The translations under genes and the position numbers were made by a program. The notes beneath the pieces are model-generated. The model saw only the letters and a list, made by a program, of their open reading frames with translations, was not told the DNA's origin and ran no database searches. From NCBI RefSeq assembly GCF_017654505.1, contig NC_054534.1:45063726-45127725 (forward strand): 64,000 nt of DNA, in the 5' to 3' direction. This document shows, piece after piece, positions 1 to 12,729 of the stretch (positions are counted from its first letter, which is position 1; every line of letters begins with the position of its first letter). Source of the stretch: Polyodon spathula. Its lineage: Eukaryota; Chordata; Actinopteri; Acipenseriformes; Polyodontidae.

Positions 1-801
1 GGCCTCGCCTTTGATGTCCAGCTCTAACATGTAAGGCATTTGCCATTTAGGGTTTTTGTGTTAGAGGTACCAACATATAGTTAAACATCTTTACAAACGG
101 ATTGGTTAAGGAAAGATCATGATGTCATTGAGAGACTGCATTTAAACTGAAAATACTGAAATGTTCTTGGTGTTGCTCTGATCTGTGCTTGGAAAGAGGA
201 TAGCCGCAAACTGTTGTCATCACGTAACCTTTAAGATGTCTGGTTGTAACTTTGCAACTCAGAACTCTTCTCTTCAATAAACTATACTTATCTGGACTCG
301 AAAACAAGCCCGCGACTTCTCTTTCCATTCTTCTTTTATTTCTTATTCCAACAGAGAACAAAGAAGGCCTACTAATCAGTTACAGTATTTATCATTCTTA
401 TATGGCCCTTAATTTGAAGGTCACCTGTAAACTTCTGCCATCTCTCAGTTTTAAAACTCTGCTGAGGTTCACAACGTAACACAATGGAATGATCAGTAAT
501 ACGTGGTAATTGCAGGACAGGCTATTGCCACGAGTGAAAATGTTAACAATAAATAAAGCTGAAATGAAAGTGCTTTAATTTGCTTCGAAATAATTTCAAC
601 TAGCAAGCATTGGCAAAATCAGCTCCATTTTATATGGTACAGAACTTATTTATTTAGTTTTGTTTATGGACTTTGCGATAGCTGCACAGTTGCTACTGTC
701 TTAAGTAATAGTCGTTTACCTACAACGTTTCGACAATAATAATCACACACGTTACAGGCTTTCTAACAAGTCAGGCATAAACAGTTCTGGCTGTTACTTA
801 A

Positions 802-1475
802 TTAAACCCTTGTAAAATAAAAAAAAAGGAACGCAAAAATGCTTAACGTAGAAAAGAACAGTCCTGCCAGTAGCAGGCGCAGCATACACTGCCTCTGGAT
901 TTCTGATAGCGTCACATCAATTCCAGATTCTTGTAAATCCTCTGATGGTAATGTCAGGTCTAATTTTAATGTTTTCAAGCAAATTGGCTTCATCACTGAC
1001 ATTCTCATATCCACTTTGACATCTGACACATTTCCCTTGTCCAGCTCTTCTTTCCCTGTTCTGCATACCAGTCTGCCTGAGGTATGTCTACTGCGTGAAA
1101 CAAATCCGAAAGAATATCTAGGTGGATTTATCTTTTAAATCGTTGACAATTTGATTGTAATACCATCTGCAGCAAATTCACGTCTTGACCTCTAAGTCGC
1201 AAGTATTTCTGGGGAAAATCGGTAGTATTTCCTGCCCAACTCACATGATAACTTGGGTAACTCTGAAAAAGCATGGAAACATCACCTTTTTCATCAACTC
1301 GAGTATTCAGTTGAATGGAGAATTCAGACTCGAGTTGGCTGTCCATAGAAACAAGGTTACCTACACTGACAGAAAGCTTAGACTGTCTACTTTTAAAATT
1401 AATATACAACCAGGCATCAAAGTCGGCTAGATAGGGAAATTGAATAAGGGTAGCAACTAAAAATCCCCATTCCAC
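802..1475 (-). other. unrecognised coding-like block in ENTREP1 intron 2
   Basis: Two long open stretches lie on the minus strand, 1475 down to 1128 and about 1078 down to 802. The second begins after an AG and ends in a hydrophobic segment of about 20 residues followed by a stop. Neither stretch has a convincing ATG, and another minus-strand frame is also open between 1128 and 1000, so the frame is ambiguous. A phrase near 1020 (VDMRMSVMKP) loosely recalls DNA transposase C-termini, but the resemblance is weak. It could be a decayed transposon ORF or chance. I do not recognise it. Confidence 0.25.
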
Positions 1476-2034
1476 GCTGTAATCACTGACATAGCTTTAT
1501 GAGGCAGTGTTTTGAGATCAATATGGAATACACATGCAAAAAGAAAAACAAATTCCACATTATACGTCTTCTTCAATTGCTATACTATACTTAAATGTGT
1601 GTCTTTTACTCTAAATTAATATCTGAATTACATTTTTACCAGTTTCAAAATGCTTCCGATGATGATATTTTCAAAGTATGAATATTGTGATTATTATCTG
1701 TGTTTATCGGAGTATTTACACTTTTTAAAAATGGAGAAAGATTGTTTCACTGATTAGTATTCAATTGCATGAGGAATTCAAAATTGCTAGGTTTATGAGC
1801 AGCACATAGCTGAGCTCTCCATAGGAGCAGAGCTCTCAATAGCCAGTACTGCCAGACCTCTGGTTTGCCCACCCTAATCAAGTACATAAATGATAACTTT
1901 TAACAAAAAATAAATAAATGGCAAAATGCTTCTCTTTTTTTCATCAGGCACAAACTATAAGCTCTAATCTTCTTAATACTGAAGCACCATCAGTGGAAAG
2001 TCACTGGAAATTAATTACAATTAAAATCACTTAC

Positions 2035-2091
2035 CAGCAGTAACATGGGTCTCTTCCATGTTGTTAACCCAATGATTCCTGACAGGATCAC
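2035..2091 (-). CDS. ENTREP1: ENTREP1 exon 2 (first membrane-domain exon)
   Basis: This is a 57-nt internal exon of 19 codons in phase 0. On the minus strand it is preceded by a T-rich tract ending TTGCTTGCAG and followed by a GTAAGT donor. It encodes a hydrophobic stretch (starting VILSGIIGL, then TTWKRP, ending MLLL), a signature of the FAM189/ENTREP family, where it directly follows the CPFWAGSS that closes exon 1 at 13804. Both splice ends are phase 0, so the join is seamless. In the family this is part of a CD20-like four-helix membrane region. The next exon is not visible between 1 and 2034 and must lie outside the window. Confidence 0.9.
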
Positions 2092-2900
2092 CTGCAAGCA
2101 AAAAAAAAAAAAAAATCAGTAAAAACATTATACAGTGAGTCGTCGTTATTTTGAACTTACACATGGAAAAACTGTGAAATACTAAGGAGGGAACTGCAGA
2201 GAACTCTTCTATTCTTCTCCGTGCAGTGCCATACAGTGCATTGCATATGACAATAAATAACTAGAGAATTCACAGAAACAGAATATTACAAGAAAACATT
2301 TTTTCTTTGTCCAAAAAACACTTCTATTGCATTCCTGTTTTGTCACAGCAATCAAAACAGACCTACAGAACAACAAATCCACTGATTGAAATGTCTTGCT
2401 GTGTAACTTTAACATTGATGTTTCCCTATGTGCCATCTCCCCAATATAAACAGGTGTCTAGAGCATGATACTACATTACATCAACAAAGACTAGGAAAAT
2501 GGCTGAATAAACCTAAATTGACTTTGATTGGCCAACATAATCAGGTGATAATGTGTTTGTGACAGAGAACAGAGTTTGAATGTTATTTGATCCTCTATGT
2601 CAAAATGTACCTGCTGTATCCTAGGATACAGTGTAGGTCCGCTTATTACAATGCCGGAGTCAAAATAAAACAGCATTTTAATCAAAATATTGTATATTTC
2701 CTAGAAAATAGACTAGAAGACCAAATCGGGTATAAATCAGTAAAAAACCAAGGTTCAGAATAAACCGGAAAATGTGGAACACTATGTATACTTTATGGAT
2801 GTGTTGTGTTACTTCTGTATAACAGGATGACAGGACTCTTACCCTTTACTTCTCCCCTGATCATTTCTGAAAGATTTTCAACACTAAAAATAGACTGAAG

Positions 2901-3375
2901 GTAGGGGGTCCCGAGAAACACATCGGGAAAGGCACTCCGAGTGGAGTGCAAGATGTGCCCTATAGCCTGGAGGTCGCTGGTTCGAGTCCAGACTATTATT
3001 CTATTGCCGACCGTAGACGGGAGCTCCCATGGGGCAATGCATGATTAGCTGAGCACCGTCCGGGAGGGGGGGTTTAGATCAGCCGGAGTGTCCTCAGATC
3101 ACCACACACCAGCCACCTGTGTAGTCTGGCCAGGTGTCTACGGGCTTGCCTGTAAGCAGCACTGTCCTCCGACGCTGTAGCTCTGAGGTGGCTGCATGGT
3201 GAGTCTGCAGTGTGAAAAAAAAGAGGGCGACTGACGGCACACGCTTCGGAGGACAGAGTGTGTTTGTCTTTGACGCTCCCGAGTCAGTGCGGGGGTGGTA
3301 GCGGTGAACTGAGCCTAAAAATAATTGGATATGCCAAACTGGAAGAAAATAATAAAAATAATTGTCGATTACTAA
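2901..3375 (+). repeat. tRNA-derived SINE
   Basis: The head is tRNA-like with a clear box B (GGTTCGAGTCC, 2979-2989). It is followed by a GC-richer body of about 300 bp and an A-rich tail with AAAATAATAAAAATAATTG and a poly-A run (3384-3398). It stands out from its AT-rich surroundings. ORFs inside it are incidental. The family name is not assigned. Confidence 0.75.
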
Positions 3376-4630
3376 TGTTATTGAAAAAAAAAAAAAGATG
3401 GAAGATAAAATGATCAAGCTGCACTTTTTTGCTTTGCAGAGATAATTATATTCCATTTGAACTCCACAGTTAACATATCAAAAGTGTGGGGCAGGTGAAG
3501 GACACAAATATAAATATCTACTACAGTTGTCCCGCGTTATACCGACCCCCTTTATAACACCGCTCTCCCTGAACAAATGTCACCAATATAAAAACAGTGC
3601 TACTTGTACCCGTTATATCACCACCCCGCTGTCCACTAACCGCCACCTTCCCAAGCCAAGCAAACATAAATATAAGCACTGTAGCTTCTCTCATTGTAGC
3701 GCCAGCAAAATTTTCATGGCCAATTAAAACAACAAAGTTATGCAGTTAACCTTTGACTTGCTTTACTAATTTGTTGTTAACTGAACATTCATACCAATGT
3801 CATTAACACTCCCGCTCCCAAAGCAAAACAGAAAGTACAAAATGGCAAGTCGACCCTACATTTAATACCAGAGCAAAAGAAAAATCTGCACATATGCATC
3901 TGAAAATAAGAAAGCAAGTCAGCAAAACATTGCAAATGTTTTCTCATTAACCATACTGTTAATCGATGGGCAATTGGAGAAATTATAATGGATAAAAACA
4001 AATGCTTACCTTGATAGAAAGTGTTGATTTGTTTAACCTGAAAAAGGCTTGACGCAGTCTAAAATAAATGACTTTTATAACCACAGTAAATGTTAAAAAT
4101 AAGTACAGTAAGAGATTTGTCATTTACATGCAAGTTTTGCACAAATGAAGGCTCACTTAAACTAAAGCATCAGTTTTGCAGAAGTTTTTGTTTTAAAAAA
4201 AGTGTTTGTCTGTACATATTCAACATTTATTTATTTTTTTTAACTGCTTAAAAAATAATAGTGTTGAGCTTAAATTGCTTTGTGAAATAAATAGATGGCA
4301 TAGATGGGGGACAGTATTCAGAAGACTTACATTCGTGCCACAGTAAAAAAAAAAAAAAAAATGTACACTTTTTTGTTTTTATGGAATTGTTGTTTGGGTG
4401 ATTTAACACTAAATAAACCACCCTCACTTACTGATCATTTTTGCTCATGGCCCTTATCTGGTGGTATAAAGAGGGTTGACTGTATATATAACACTGCATC
4501 CAGCAAAGACATGACACAAATACAGAACAGGTCTGTTTTATACTTCCCCGTCACCAGAGATGTAAAGTATTTAACATTCAGCCTGCTAGCCCGTAGCAAT
4601 TCTCCTGAAACTTGAAAAGGATGTACATAA

Positions 4631-5196
4631 AGCCCCTTTTACACTGGCACTTCTACATGGGTCCGGACAGGATCCTGGCAACCCGGGTCATAATCCTGCG
4701 TAGTGGGAAACCGCATACCTGGGTCGTACCGGTAATCCGGGTCCCAGCAACCCACCTCAGGATGCGGGTTGACATGCTTTGACCCAGGTTGAGCGAGACA
4801 AAATGCATGACAGCCATTCGTGAGCCTACGCAATAACAAACAGCCACGCCTACGTGAAGGTTTCACTTTCGCAAGGAACTTTTCTGTATATTCTGTTTAG
4901 CCATACTTGTGTTGATTGAGACACAGCATGAGCCAGACTGCAGCAGAGATGTAGAAACATTTGCTCTAATCAACATTTGGGCCGACGGTTCAATCCAGAG
5001 AAGCTTGGACGGAAGCGTCAGTAACAAGCTGCTTCCGGGGCATCGATACGTAACGTGTATTAGTTACTTGCTTCTGTCACCCAGGTCAACCTGCTTTATC
5101 AAAACAACCTGCTTTATCAAGTACCTGACCCACATGGCACCGCGTCCTGATCCAGGTAGGTTGACCCGGGTAGAGCATGCCAGCATGAAAGGGGCC
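4631..5196. mobile_element. non-autonomous DNA transposon (MITE), ~566 bp
   Basis: The ends are imperfect terminal inverted repeats: AGCCCCTTTTACACTGGCA on the left, and GGCCCCTTTCATGCTGGCA as reverse complement on the right. Both interior ends also carry GGGTC/CCCGGGT-rich sequence. No transposase is visible. The end sequence and AT-rich flanks suit a Harbinger-like or related superfamily, but an exact target duplication is not clear. Confidence 0.7.
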
Positions 5197-5689
5197 TTAT
5201 ACTACACAGATTGGTTAGGCCTACATGCAGTCATTGTGAATAAGGTGTTATGTAAATATTGTATCATACAAAAATTCACCTAGGTTTCACAGCTAGAATG
5301 AGATAGTTTCTTGCCAATGTAACAAGAAGAGTTTATACAGTAGGCAGAAAAGCATGAGCAACCCAGAGAAATTATTTGGAGTGTTAATATAAAACCAAAC
5401 ATTTATAAAAAAAATAAATAAATAAAAAAAGAAAAACATAAAAATGCAGATACAGGCAGAGGAAAAGTAGCCAACTTGTAATCATTGCTCCGCAACAGGG
5501 ACACAGAATATTGGGTTCACCAGTACAAAGACCCTAGCTACTGGAATTTCCCAGAACTTCATTATTACTAAAGTCTGGTGAGAAAAGTCTGAGAAATATG
5601 TAAAATAATCCCAATTTATAAAACATTTTGGAAAAATAACAACTTGTGATTGGTTACACAGCATCACAGGATCATGCGTATATGTAGCA

Positions 5690-5785
5690 CATACGCACGG
5701 CTCGCATACTAATGAGCTGCTTCACACTGTATAAATGAGTACACACTACATTATAAAGATTCCATGACAAACTGACAAATTTTAT
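5690..5785 (+). repeat. dispersed repeat A, copy 1
   Basis: The segment around ACGCACGGCTCGCATACTAA recurs in inverted orientation at 12575-12660. Matching blocks include CATACTAATGAGC, TGTATAAAT and CATGACAAACTG. It is non-coding. Confidence 0.6.
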
Positions 5786-6610
5786 TTATCTGTTATAAAC
5801 ATCTGCCACAAAATCAGTGACATTACATCCATGTTCTTTAATATGTTTCGAGACGAGACTCCAGAGAACTGGTACAGCACCAATTCCACAGTGAAACAGT
5901 TCGTCCACCTAAGCTTTTAAGAAAATTTAGAAAGTACAGCAACTGTCAAAAGTAGACACAAAAGAATACATGAGACACAGCTCAATAAAACAAAGATTAA
6001 AAAAGTTACAACATGGGTTGTTAATGTATTTAATGTAATGTAACCCAATATAATGTAAAGTTCAACTGGCGCCCAGTATAATTCAGTCTCCAGTTTTCTA
6101 ACAAGAAAAGTTTTTTAAATAAGATACAATCAAATTAATTCAAATAATTGAAAAACCTTTTGAAATGGATTACAGGCTCGCTTTATTTTTTTTCTCCTGT
6201 AACTTGAGACTGTGATTCTGTTTTATTGATAATGTAAAAAAAAAAAAAAAAAAAAACAGCGAGTGAAGTTAAATTGATTTAATTAAATCATAATTAAGAG
6301 GTAACTATTATTTGCAAAACAGGTTATAACATTTTAGTTAATAAGATTTTAAATCCGGGCAATGCAATGAACTTGCTTTTTTGTGTTTGGTTTGAAGTAA
6401 AAATAAGGAGTTGCCTTTTTTCTCTTTTTCTGCATTATCAATGAAACAGAATCATAGTCTCATTCAAGCTATGGGAAAAAAAACCCAGAAGTGATCTTGG
6501 TTCACAAACGCTTTTCCAAGAGTTTATTAAGAAACGGAGTCGGCTCATAACTTTAAAGTGACACCACGTGACCAAAAATAAAAACCGAAAATGAAGAGCC
6601 CATGCCATAC

Positions 6611-6904
6611 AAAACTTGCTTGAGTCGTTACATCACCTTCTTCACTGAACACCGAAAGGAGCATCTGCTGACTGCTGAGACGGGCTCTTAAAGAGGCCAG
6701 CTTGTTTCTCCTCAAGTCTGATCCAGGAGGATATTCAAATGAAAATGTGATTTCTTTCATGATGACATTTAAGGTGCAAGCGATTTGTTGCAGATGAGAT
6801 ACAGAGGTTTATCACTCTTTTTAGTGAAAGCAAACTCTTCCTCCCATTCTGGCTTAAGCCTCATGCGTTCGTTTATTACTCATGGATGGTTTACTCAATG
6901 CCAT
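6611..6904 (-). pseudogene. hAT-type transposase N-terminal zinc-finger fossil
   Basis: Reading the minus strand from the ATG at 6904 through frame changes gives an F-A-F-T then L-Y-L-I-C-N-K-S-L block, a K-C-H-H-E-R-N-H block, and LRRNKLASLRARLSSQQ followed by TTQASF. In that order these match the start of the GTF2IRD2/ZBED/FAM200-like group of hAT-derived proteins: a CxxC..H zinc finger, then a helical segment ending before the RNase H-like transposase domain. At least two frameshifts and a stop break it, and homology ends abruptly at 6611. It is a dead 5' fragment. Confidence 0.6.
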
Positions 6905-7529
6905 GGTCTCAGCGAAAAGAACAAGCACTTAATTCAAAATTCTGAAATTCACTTTCAGCTGCACATCCGACTTTCATTCAAGGTGATGGAAATACGCATC
7001 GAAATACGATGTCGAAGGTCCTTAATGCCCTTGCAGAGAACATGCAGGCTCAAAGAAACTGAAGAGAAGGGGGAAGAATACAGAATAATAAACACGAATA
7101 CAGAGAACAAAAATAACAAACTATTTTATAAAGTTATTATTTTTATTTTTATTTTTACTTTTTGTTTTCATTTAATTTTTGTTTATTATTCTTTCTTCAG
7201 TTTATTCGAGTAGCAAATTGTGCATCAACCAGCATTTTCACTGTGAGCAGCACTTGGAACTGTGTGGAAGCCGCGGATTGGCCACCTCTGGCCTAGACCA
7301 TCCACATCAATCATGTGCTCCGCCTTCTACTTTTGAGATGCCACATTTTTTATGCAGATCTTCACAAAATGTGAAGTTTATTTTTAACTAATTCTTAAAT
7401 ACAAATTAAAGGTTATGTCCTTTGGGTCTATATAACACTGTGGATGTATACACAATAAACATTTTTTGGTTTAATTTACAAATATGTTAATATCTGTTTT
7501 AATTATTTTTCGTACCCTCAAATGATAAT

Positions 7530-7800
7530 TAACTTTAAAATAGCCATTTCATAAGCGGTATAAACCACCTTGGGCCGTGTGGTTTCCATGAAATATACAC
7601 ACGTCTGGGTGGTTAAACGCCCTTGGCTTTGCCTCGGGCCTAATCACCACCCAGGTGTGCGTATATTTCATGGTAACCACATGACCCATTGTGATTTATA
7701 GATGGGGCTCCTGATTATCGACTTTAACCGATAAAGCACCTCTGACACAAAAAAAGAAAATCGGTGTATAGCCAATAAACACTGGAAATGGGTACTCAAT
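7530..7800 (+). repeat. dispersed repeat B, copy 1, with ~37-bp palindrome
   Basis: At 7567-7693 two arms of about 37 bp (CCATGAAATATACACACGTC... and its complement) fold around a short spacer. They are followed by GGGGCTCCTGATTATCGACT, which resembles a hAT end. A second copy lies inverted at 11745-12035 with the same block order but only one palindrome arm. Confidence 0.65.
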
Positions 7801-9339
7801 TCATGTTAATTTCATCCCTTACCAATTAAAAAAAAAATGTACTTATGTATCATTAATTCATTCTGCACACTTTAAACCCACCCCCAATTACTGAGTGGCA
7901 GCACATTCCTACACTTCTACTGGAGACTCCGCTTGCGAGACTTAAAACAAGATTACAATTAGAAACAGAGACTTGTTAGCGGGATTTAAAGCTATATGTT
8001 AACCTTTAGGTGTAATTCGGTGGATGCTGTAGAGGGCGCTCCCTTGCAGAGCTTCCAGGTTTTATAGCTGTATTCAGCTTCTCTAGCCTCCCTGGCAGCA
8101 TTCAGCCGGGGCGGGATTAGCCACACAAACTACTTCCAGGTGGGGTGGGGGTCAGTTTACTTGTCAATCTCTTTCTTTGTTATTTATACACTCAGCACTG
8201 CTTAATCTTTCCTGCTCCATCCAGTCTCCAGCCTGGCTACAGCGCCATTCAAAGCGCAGCTTCATTACTCAAATTGGTCTGCATTTTCATCGGAAAGACT
8301 GGCTCCAACGACACTGCTGTATTACAACTATGTTCCACCGGGCCTCACACACCATGGTTACCACGGCTACGCTTCATCGAGTTCTACTGCGAGTGGTAAG
8401 TTGCCATTGGCGACCAGGCAGATTTGACACGCACTCTGAGCCTGTGCCTCAGTACTGCAATCTTCTGGCTCCTTATGATGCGCTTTTACAACGTGAGAGC
8501 GAGTTCAACTCGCCGAATTGTGACATCTAAATATTGCTGGCTCCTCTTGTAGACCTATGTTAACTTATGTGTATACATCATTAACTGTTCTAAAGCAAAT
8601 GTTTTATACAAAAAAAAAAACGCCACCTTAACTCTCAAATACCAATTTCCACTGCATTCAGCAGCTCTCTGCTCTCTACTGACAGCATTCCATCGTTTAC
8701 TCCCTCAGATCTCTGCCCATTCAGCAGATCTCGCCTCTACTGTTAATATCTCCTCACTACAGCAAATCTCGACTCCCTCTTCAGATCTGCTCACTATTGC
8801 AGCAGGGGAAAGTTGCTTTAGTTTACTGTTTAAATCTACAGCTGCCCTCTTCCAGAGCTTCCAGCTTTCCTTTAGCAATTTAGTCATAAGTCCGCTAATC
8901 CTCTCATATACTACAAGCATTAGTACATGTTGCGAGACGTGGTACGAGACTGGAAATCTGTCTTGATTTTGCGTTAAAATTCCACTATTAGGAGAATGAC
9001 TCGAGTTGTGAAACCCAAATCTCTGAATGTGAGTTCACCTTTTCCATTCCAAGCAGACACGATGGTAGCAAACTGCTGATCGATCCCGTATTCGCTAACT
9101 CATAGGATGGTCAGCGTCTTATCTCTCTGCCTTTGTTTCCAGAATCAGGTGCAAAAAAACACCGACCTTCCTCAGCAGTCGATTTCATATATTCGTTCAG
9201 CTCCAGCTGCCACCTCAGCCCTCACCAAACTGCACTATACCTACCTACAGCACTCTCCAACCTTCTGCATTCTGCTCACCAATACATGGCTACAGCCTTA
9301 ACCCAGCGACCAAACCATCATACACCACCGGATGGAAAC

Positions 9340-9680
9340 ATTTACAACTTTCTGCACTCAAAAACCAACTACATCCCATTCCGATTTAATGAGCATCAGA
9401 TTCTAGCCTCCATCGCCCATGCAAGGGATTCTCCTCTCTTAGCCCCCCTACCATTAAAGCCTACATCTCCAGAATTCAGTATTTCTGCCGCCTCAACTCC
9501 GTCCCTTCCCCAACAGTTCTTTCCATCCCATCAGTTTGCGTGACACTCGGAGAGATCCATCAATAGATATCCTTCACTCTTTAATCTTTACCCTCAGAAA
9601 AGGCTGCTCCTGTCCATTCAATGAGCTGACCTTGGAAGTTATATGTCTAACGCTGATTTCTTCCTTCCAGGGCTCAAGCT
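9340..9680 (+). pseudogene. tyrosine recombinase fragment, extra upstream copy
   Basis: Joining frames gives a core-binding-type segment (PPTIKAYISRIQYFCRLNS, then VLSIPSV) followed by DTRRDPSIDILHSLIFTL. These align by eye with the recombinase of the same element at 10412-10850 (for example SSDILFLLISTL and PFEDIITEALC). It lies before the RNase H segment, where a tyrosine recombinase is not expected, so it probably comes from a second, diverged copy joined at about 9680. It contains stops and frameshifts. Confidence 0.5.
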
Positions 9681-10330
9681 CCATTTCAAAATGTAACCTC
9701 TCTCTTTTGGGCCATTTCAATTATGCAATTCGCATCATCCCACAAGGTCACACTTTCATCTCCCATCTGCTCGCTCTTTCTACCACTATGAAGTCTCTCG
9801 ATGCCTCCATCATCATCCCAGACGAAGCAAGGAAAGACATTGATATGTGGTCCATCCTCCTTAACCACTGGAATGGACTTTCTCTGTTTTACGATGATGC
9901 CATATCAGCTCCGGACATGCTCCTGTTTACAGATGCCTCGCACACAGGGTTTGGAGGATTCTTTGGATCACAATGGTTTAAGTCCCTGGCCCCAGGAAAT
10001 TCATTCCCTGTCTTCTCAGTTGAAATCTTCCCCCCTTTTAGAACTTTATCCTATTGTAGTCCGCTCCCTGCTCTGGAGCCACCTATGGCCCAGAAAATCA
10101 ATCGCATTCTTCAGTGATAACTCCTCTACAGTTCATATAGTGAACAAAGGGCGCTCATCATCCCCCTCAATAATGCAGCTTCTCCGCTGCCTGGTCTGGA
10201 TCTCAGTGACCAATAACTTCATTATTCAGGCCCGCCACATCCCCGGTTCCTTTAATAATGCCGCTGACACTTTATCTTGCCTGCAGGTTCCAAGGTTTCA
10301 CAGCCTAGTTCCAGGAGCAGATCCCAACCC
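9680..10330 (+). pseudogene. DIRS/Ngaro-type reverse transcriptase C-terminus and RNase H
   Basis: The stretch carries LLGHFNYAIRIIPQGHTFIS, typical of the region after the RT palm in DIRS and Ngaro elements, and then an RNase H domain (LLFTDASHTGFGGF; FFSDNSSTVHIVNKG; HIPGSFNNAADTLS). A frameshift near 10030 moves the reading from one plus frame to another. The RT palm with its catalytic aspartates is absent, so the element cannot be functional. Recombinase sequence follows at 10412. Confidence 0.75.
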
Positions 10331-10399
10331 GCAGCTGTTGCCTCCATTCAGCCAGCTAATATTCATCTAAACTCCTCTCTCTCTGGTCTCCTCCAGTCT

Positions 10400-11363
10400 G
10401 CCCGCTGATTTATGGAGAGCGCTCTAGCCCCATCTACACGCTCAGCTTACTTTACTGCCTGGTCCTCCTTCACCTCCTTCTGTGCCCAGAATCGGATCTC
10501 TCACTCCACCTTTAATCTTCAAACCTGCTGGCCTTTAACGCATATCTCAGGCTGTCTCGCAACCTTGCTCCTTCCTCCATCAGAAACTACCTATCAGGCA
10601 TTCAGTATCAATTTCATCTTCAGTCCATGCCATCTCCCCATCTCCTTTCCATACCTGAGGTTCACCTGACGATCTGAGGCATGGAGAAGAGCCTCTCTCC
10701 TTCCTCCACTTCTAGACAGCCCATTTCTTCGGATATTCTTTTTCTCCTCATCTCCACTCTTCGCCATAGTTGCTTCACTCCTTTCGAAGACATCATTACG
10801 GAAGCACTATGCAAAGCTGCATCTTTTTGGATTCCTTCGCTGCTCCGGGTTCTCTGTGCCAACATCCGCAAGTTTCCCAGCCTTAGGATTGCGCTGCTCT
10901 GACCTCACCCAAATTCCTAGGGGACATTACATTCTCTTTATCAGATCTTCCAAAACAGATCAGCTTCGTAAGGGTCAGTATGTTCAGGTCTCAAAAAATT
11001 GACTCTTCTCTTCTCTGCGCTAACCATATTCCTCGCCTCCAGGATTTCCTGTCTTCCTACATATCGTCTTTTTATTGACTCCTCAAGAACAATCATTACG
11101 AGACATTGGTTTTTCTCTCATCTCAACTCCCTTCTGACCAGACTGGGCTATCCTCAAGTCTCTACTCCTCTCACTCTTTCCGGATCGGAGCAGCCACATC
11201 CGCAGCACGAGAAGGAGTCAATCAGCACCTGATAAAAAACATGGGGTGCTGGTCCTCTTCAGCAGTTCTCTATTTTCGTCTCTCCAACACGGACCCGAGA
11301 CACTTTATCCTAACTCTCCACGCCGCCCAGCTGCCAGCCACGCTGCCTGAGGATGCTGAGTAG
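10400..11363 (+). pseudogene. tyrosine recombinase of a DIRS/Ngaro-type retrotransposon
   Basis: The N-terminal core-binding domain starts APSTRSAYFTAWSSFTSFCA. The catalytic part ends SHSFRIGAATSAAREGV, then IKNMGCWSSSAV, which gives the family's conserved H-x-x-R and the region leading to the catalytic tyrosine (LYFRLS here, so the tyrosine context looks altered). Elements of this type integrate with a tyrosine recombinase instead of a DDE integrase. Several frameshifts split the gene across plus-strand frames. It lies inside ENTREP1 intron 1, antisense to that gene. Confidence 0.75.
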
Positions 11364-11744
11364 TGACGGATCTATCCCTTTGTCTTTTATGTCTCTCATC
11401 GAGAGTGTCTTTTATGTTTGTCTTCTCATTCTCCTTTTTCGACCAGCAGCTAAGAGACGCCGCCTAGCTAACGACCTGGACTGAGAGCTTTGTCTTTATT
11501 TGTTCTGTGTCTCATTCTCAATAGCCACTCAGCGCTGCGTATGCGGCCAGAACCGGTGAGACGTGAGAGTTTAGAGTGTTTTACATTGTACGTCTTGTCC
11601 AGCTATTTTCTTCTCAAGCTGTCCAGCTTTATGTCTCTAATTCCTTGTTACACAAGCACCCCCGTTCCTTAAATCAAACCCCTTTTATACTATTCTACTC
11701 AAGCCCTTGTAAGTGACCAGTGAAATTACAGTTAAATAGTGAGC

Positions 11745-12035
11745 ATTTAACAAAACTGCAAATCGTGGCGAAATGAAAAAAAAACTAGCCACACAAAAAC
11801 CCCAGAAGAATGTCCTCTGACCATAAGGATTTCATTGAGGAAGACAGCAAAGGAAAGAACGTACAACTGAAGTGTGCAAATACTGTCAAAAACAAAAATC
11901 AGAAGCCCTAGGTATAATCCACAAAGGGGCCGTGCAGTTCCCATGAAATATATGCACGCCTGGGTGGTGTGTATATAAACCCGAAGAGATTTATACCGCA
12001 TATAAAATGGCTATTTCAAAGTTAATTGTTGTTTG
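11745..12035 (-). repeat. dispersed repeat B, copy 2, with BED-finger-like remnant
   Basis: It is the inverted counterpart of 7530-7800. The 11786-11900 part also matches 60480-60600 almost base for base (ACCCCAGAAGAATGT and GAAGACAGCAAAGGAAAG). On the plus strand it reads SDHKDFIEEDSKGKNVQLKC, resembling the start of a BED zinc finger of hAT transposons. It ends at AGAAGCCCTA, a hAT-like terminus. Confidence 0.55.
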
Positions 12036-12085
12036 GGGGAAGAAAAATAATGAAAACACTTTTTAAATAAAAAAATACATTTTTC

Positions 12086-12240
<155 letters not shown>

Positions 12241-12574
12241 TAGGGTTTAATTGTAAAGTAAACATAAGTTATTAATCAAAATATAATAAGACCTCAGTAT
12301 AATTTTGTACAACATCAGACAACATCATGTTGAAGTAAATCAAAAGAAGACAAATTAAATCGACAAGCGGTAAATTAGAATACAGAGACCGATAACTATT
12401 GATAGACATCGTGAAAAACAAACAAAGTTTTTTTTTTTTTTCTGGTGGATCACTGTCTAACCTAGGAAACCCAGTTCTCTGGACTTTCATCCCCAAATAC
12501 ATGTATGTTAAAGAAAATGGGTGGAATGTTTTTGTGGCACTGGTTTTATAACAAATAAATAAAATGGCAGTTTG

Positions 12575-12660
12575 TCATGGAATTTTGTGAAGGAATTTAG
12601 AATATGTAGTGCATATTGATTTATACAATGAGAAGCGGCTCATTAGTATGCAAGCCGTGC
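12575..12660 (-). repeat. dispersed repeat A, copy 2
   Basis: Inverted match to 5690-5785 (GTGCGTAC...TTAGTATGC on this strand). Confidence 0.6.
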
Positions 12661-12679
12661 GTACACTATATATATATAA

Positions 12680-12682
<3 letters not shown>

Positions 12683-12727
<45 letters not shown>
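12683..12727. repeat. (GT)n microsatellite
   Basis: Uninterrupted GT dinucleotides, followed by GAGAGTGAGTGAGTGCGCGC. Confidence 0.95.

Positions 12728-12729
<2 letters not shown>

Noticed and set aside
2960..3000. tRNA gene
   Set aside because: Box B is present but the sequence continues as a SINE and does not form a full cloverleaf.
3960..4068. Extra ENTREP1 exon (AG ... AAG|GTAAGC on minus strand)
   Set aside because: Splice-like signals exist, but exon 1 and exon 2 join in phase without it and its translation does not fit the family.
4639..5283. Several overlapping ORFs
   Set aside because: Inside a MITE with inverted ends; no protein family resemblance.
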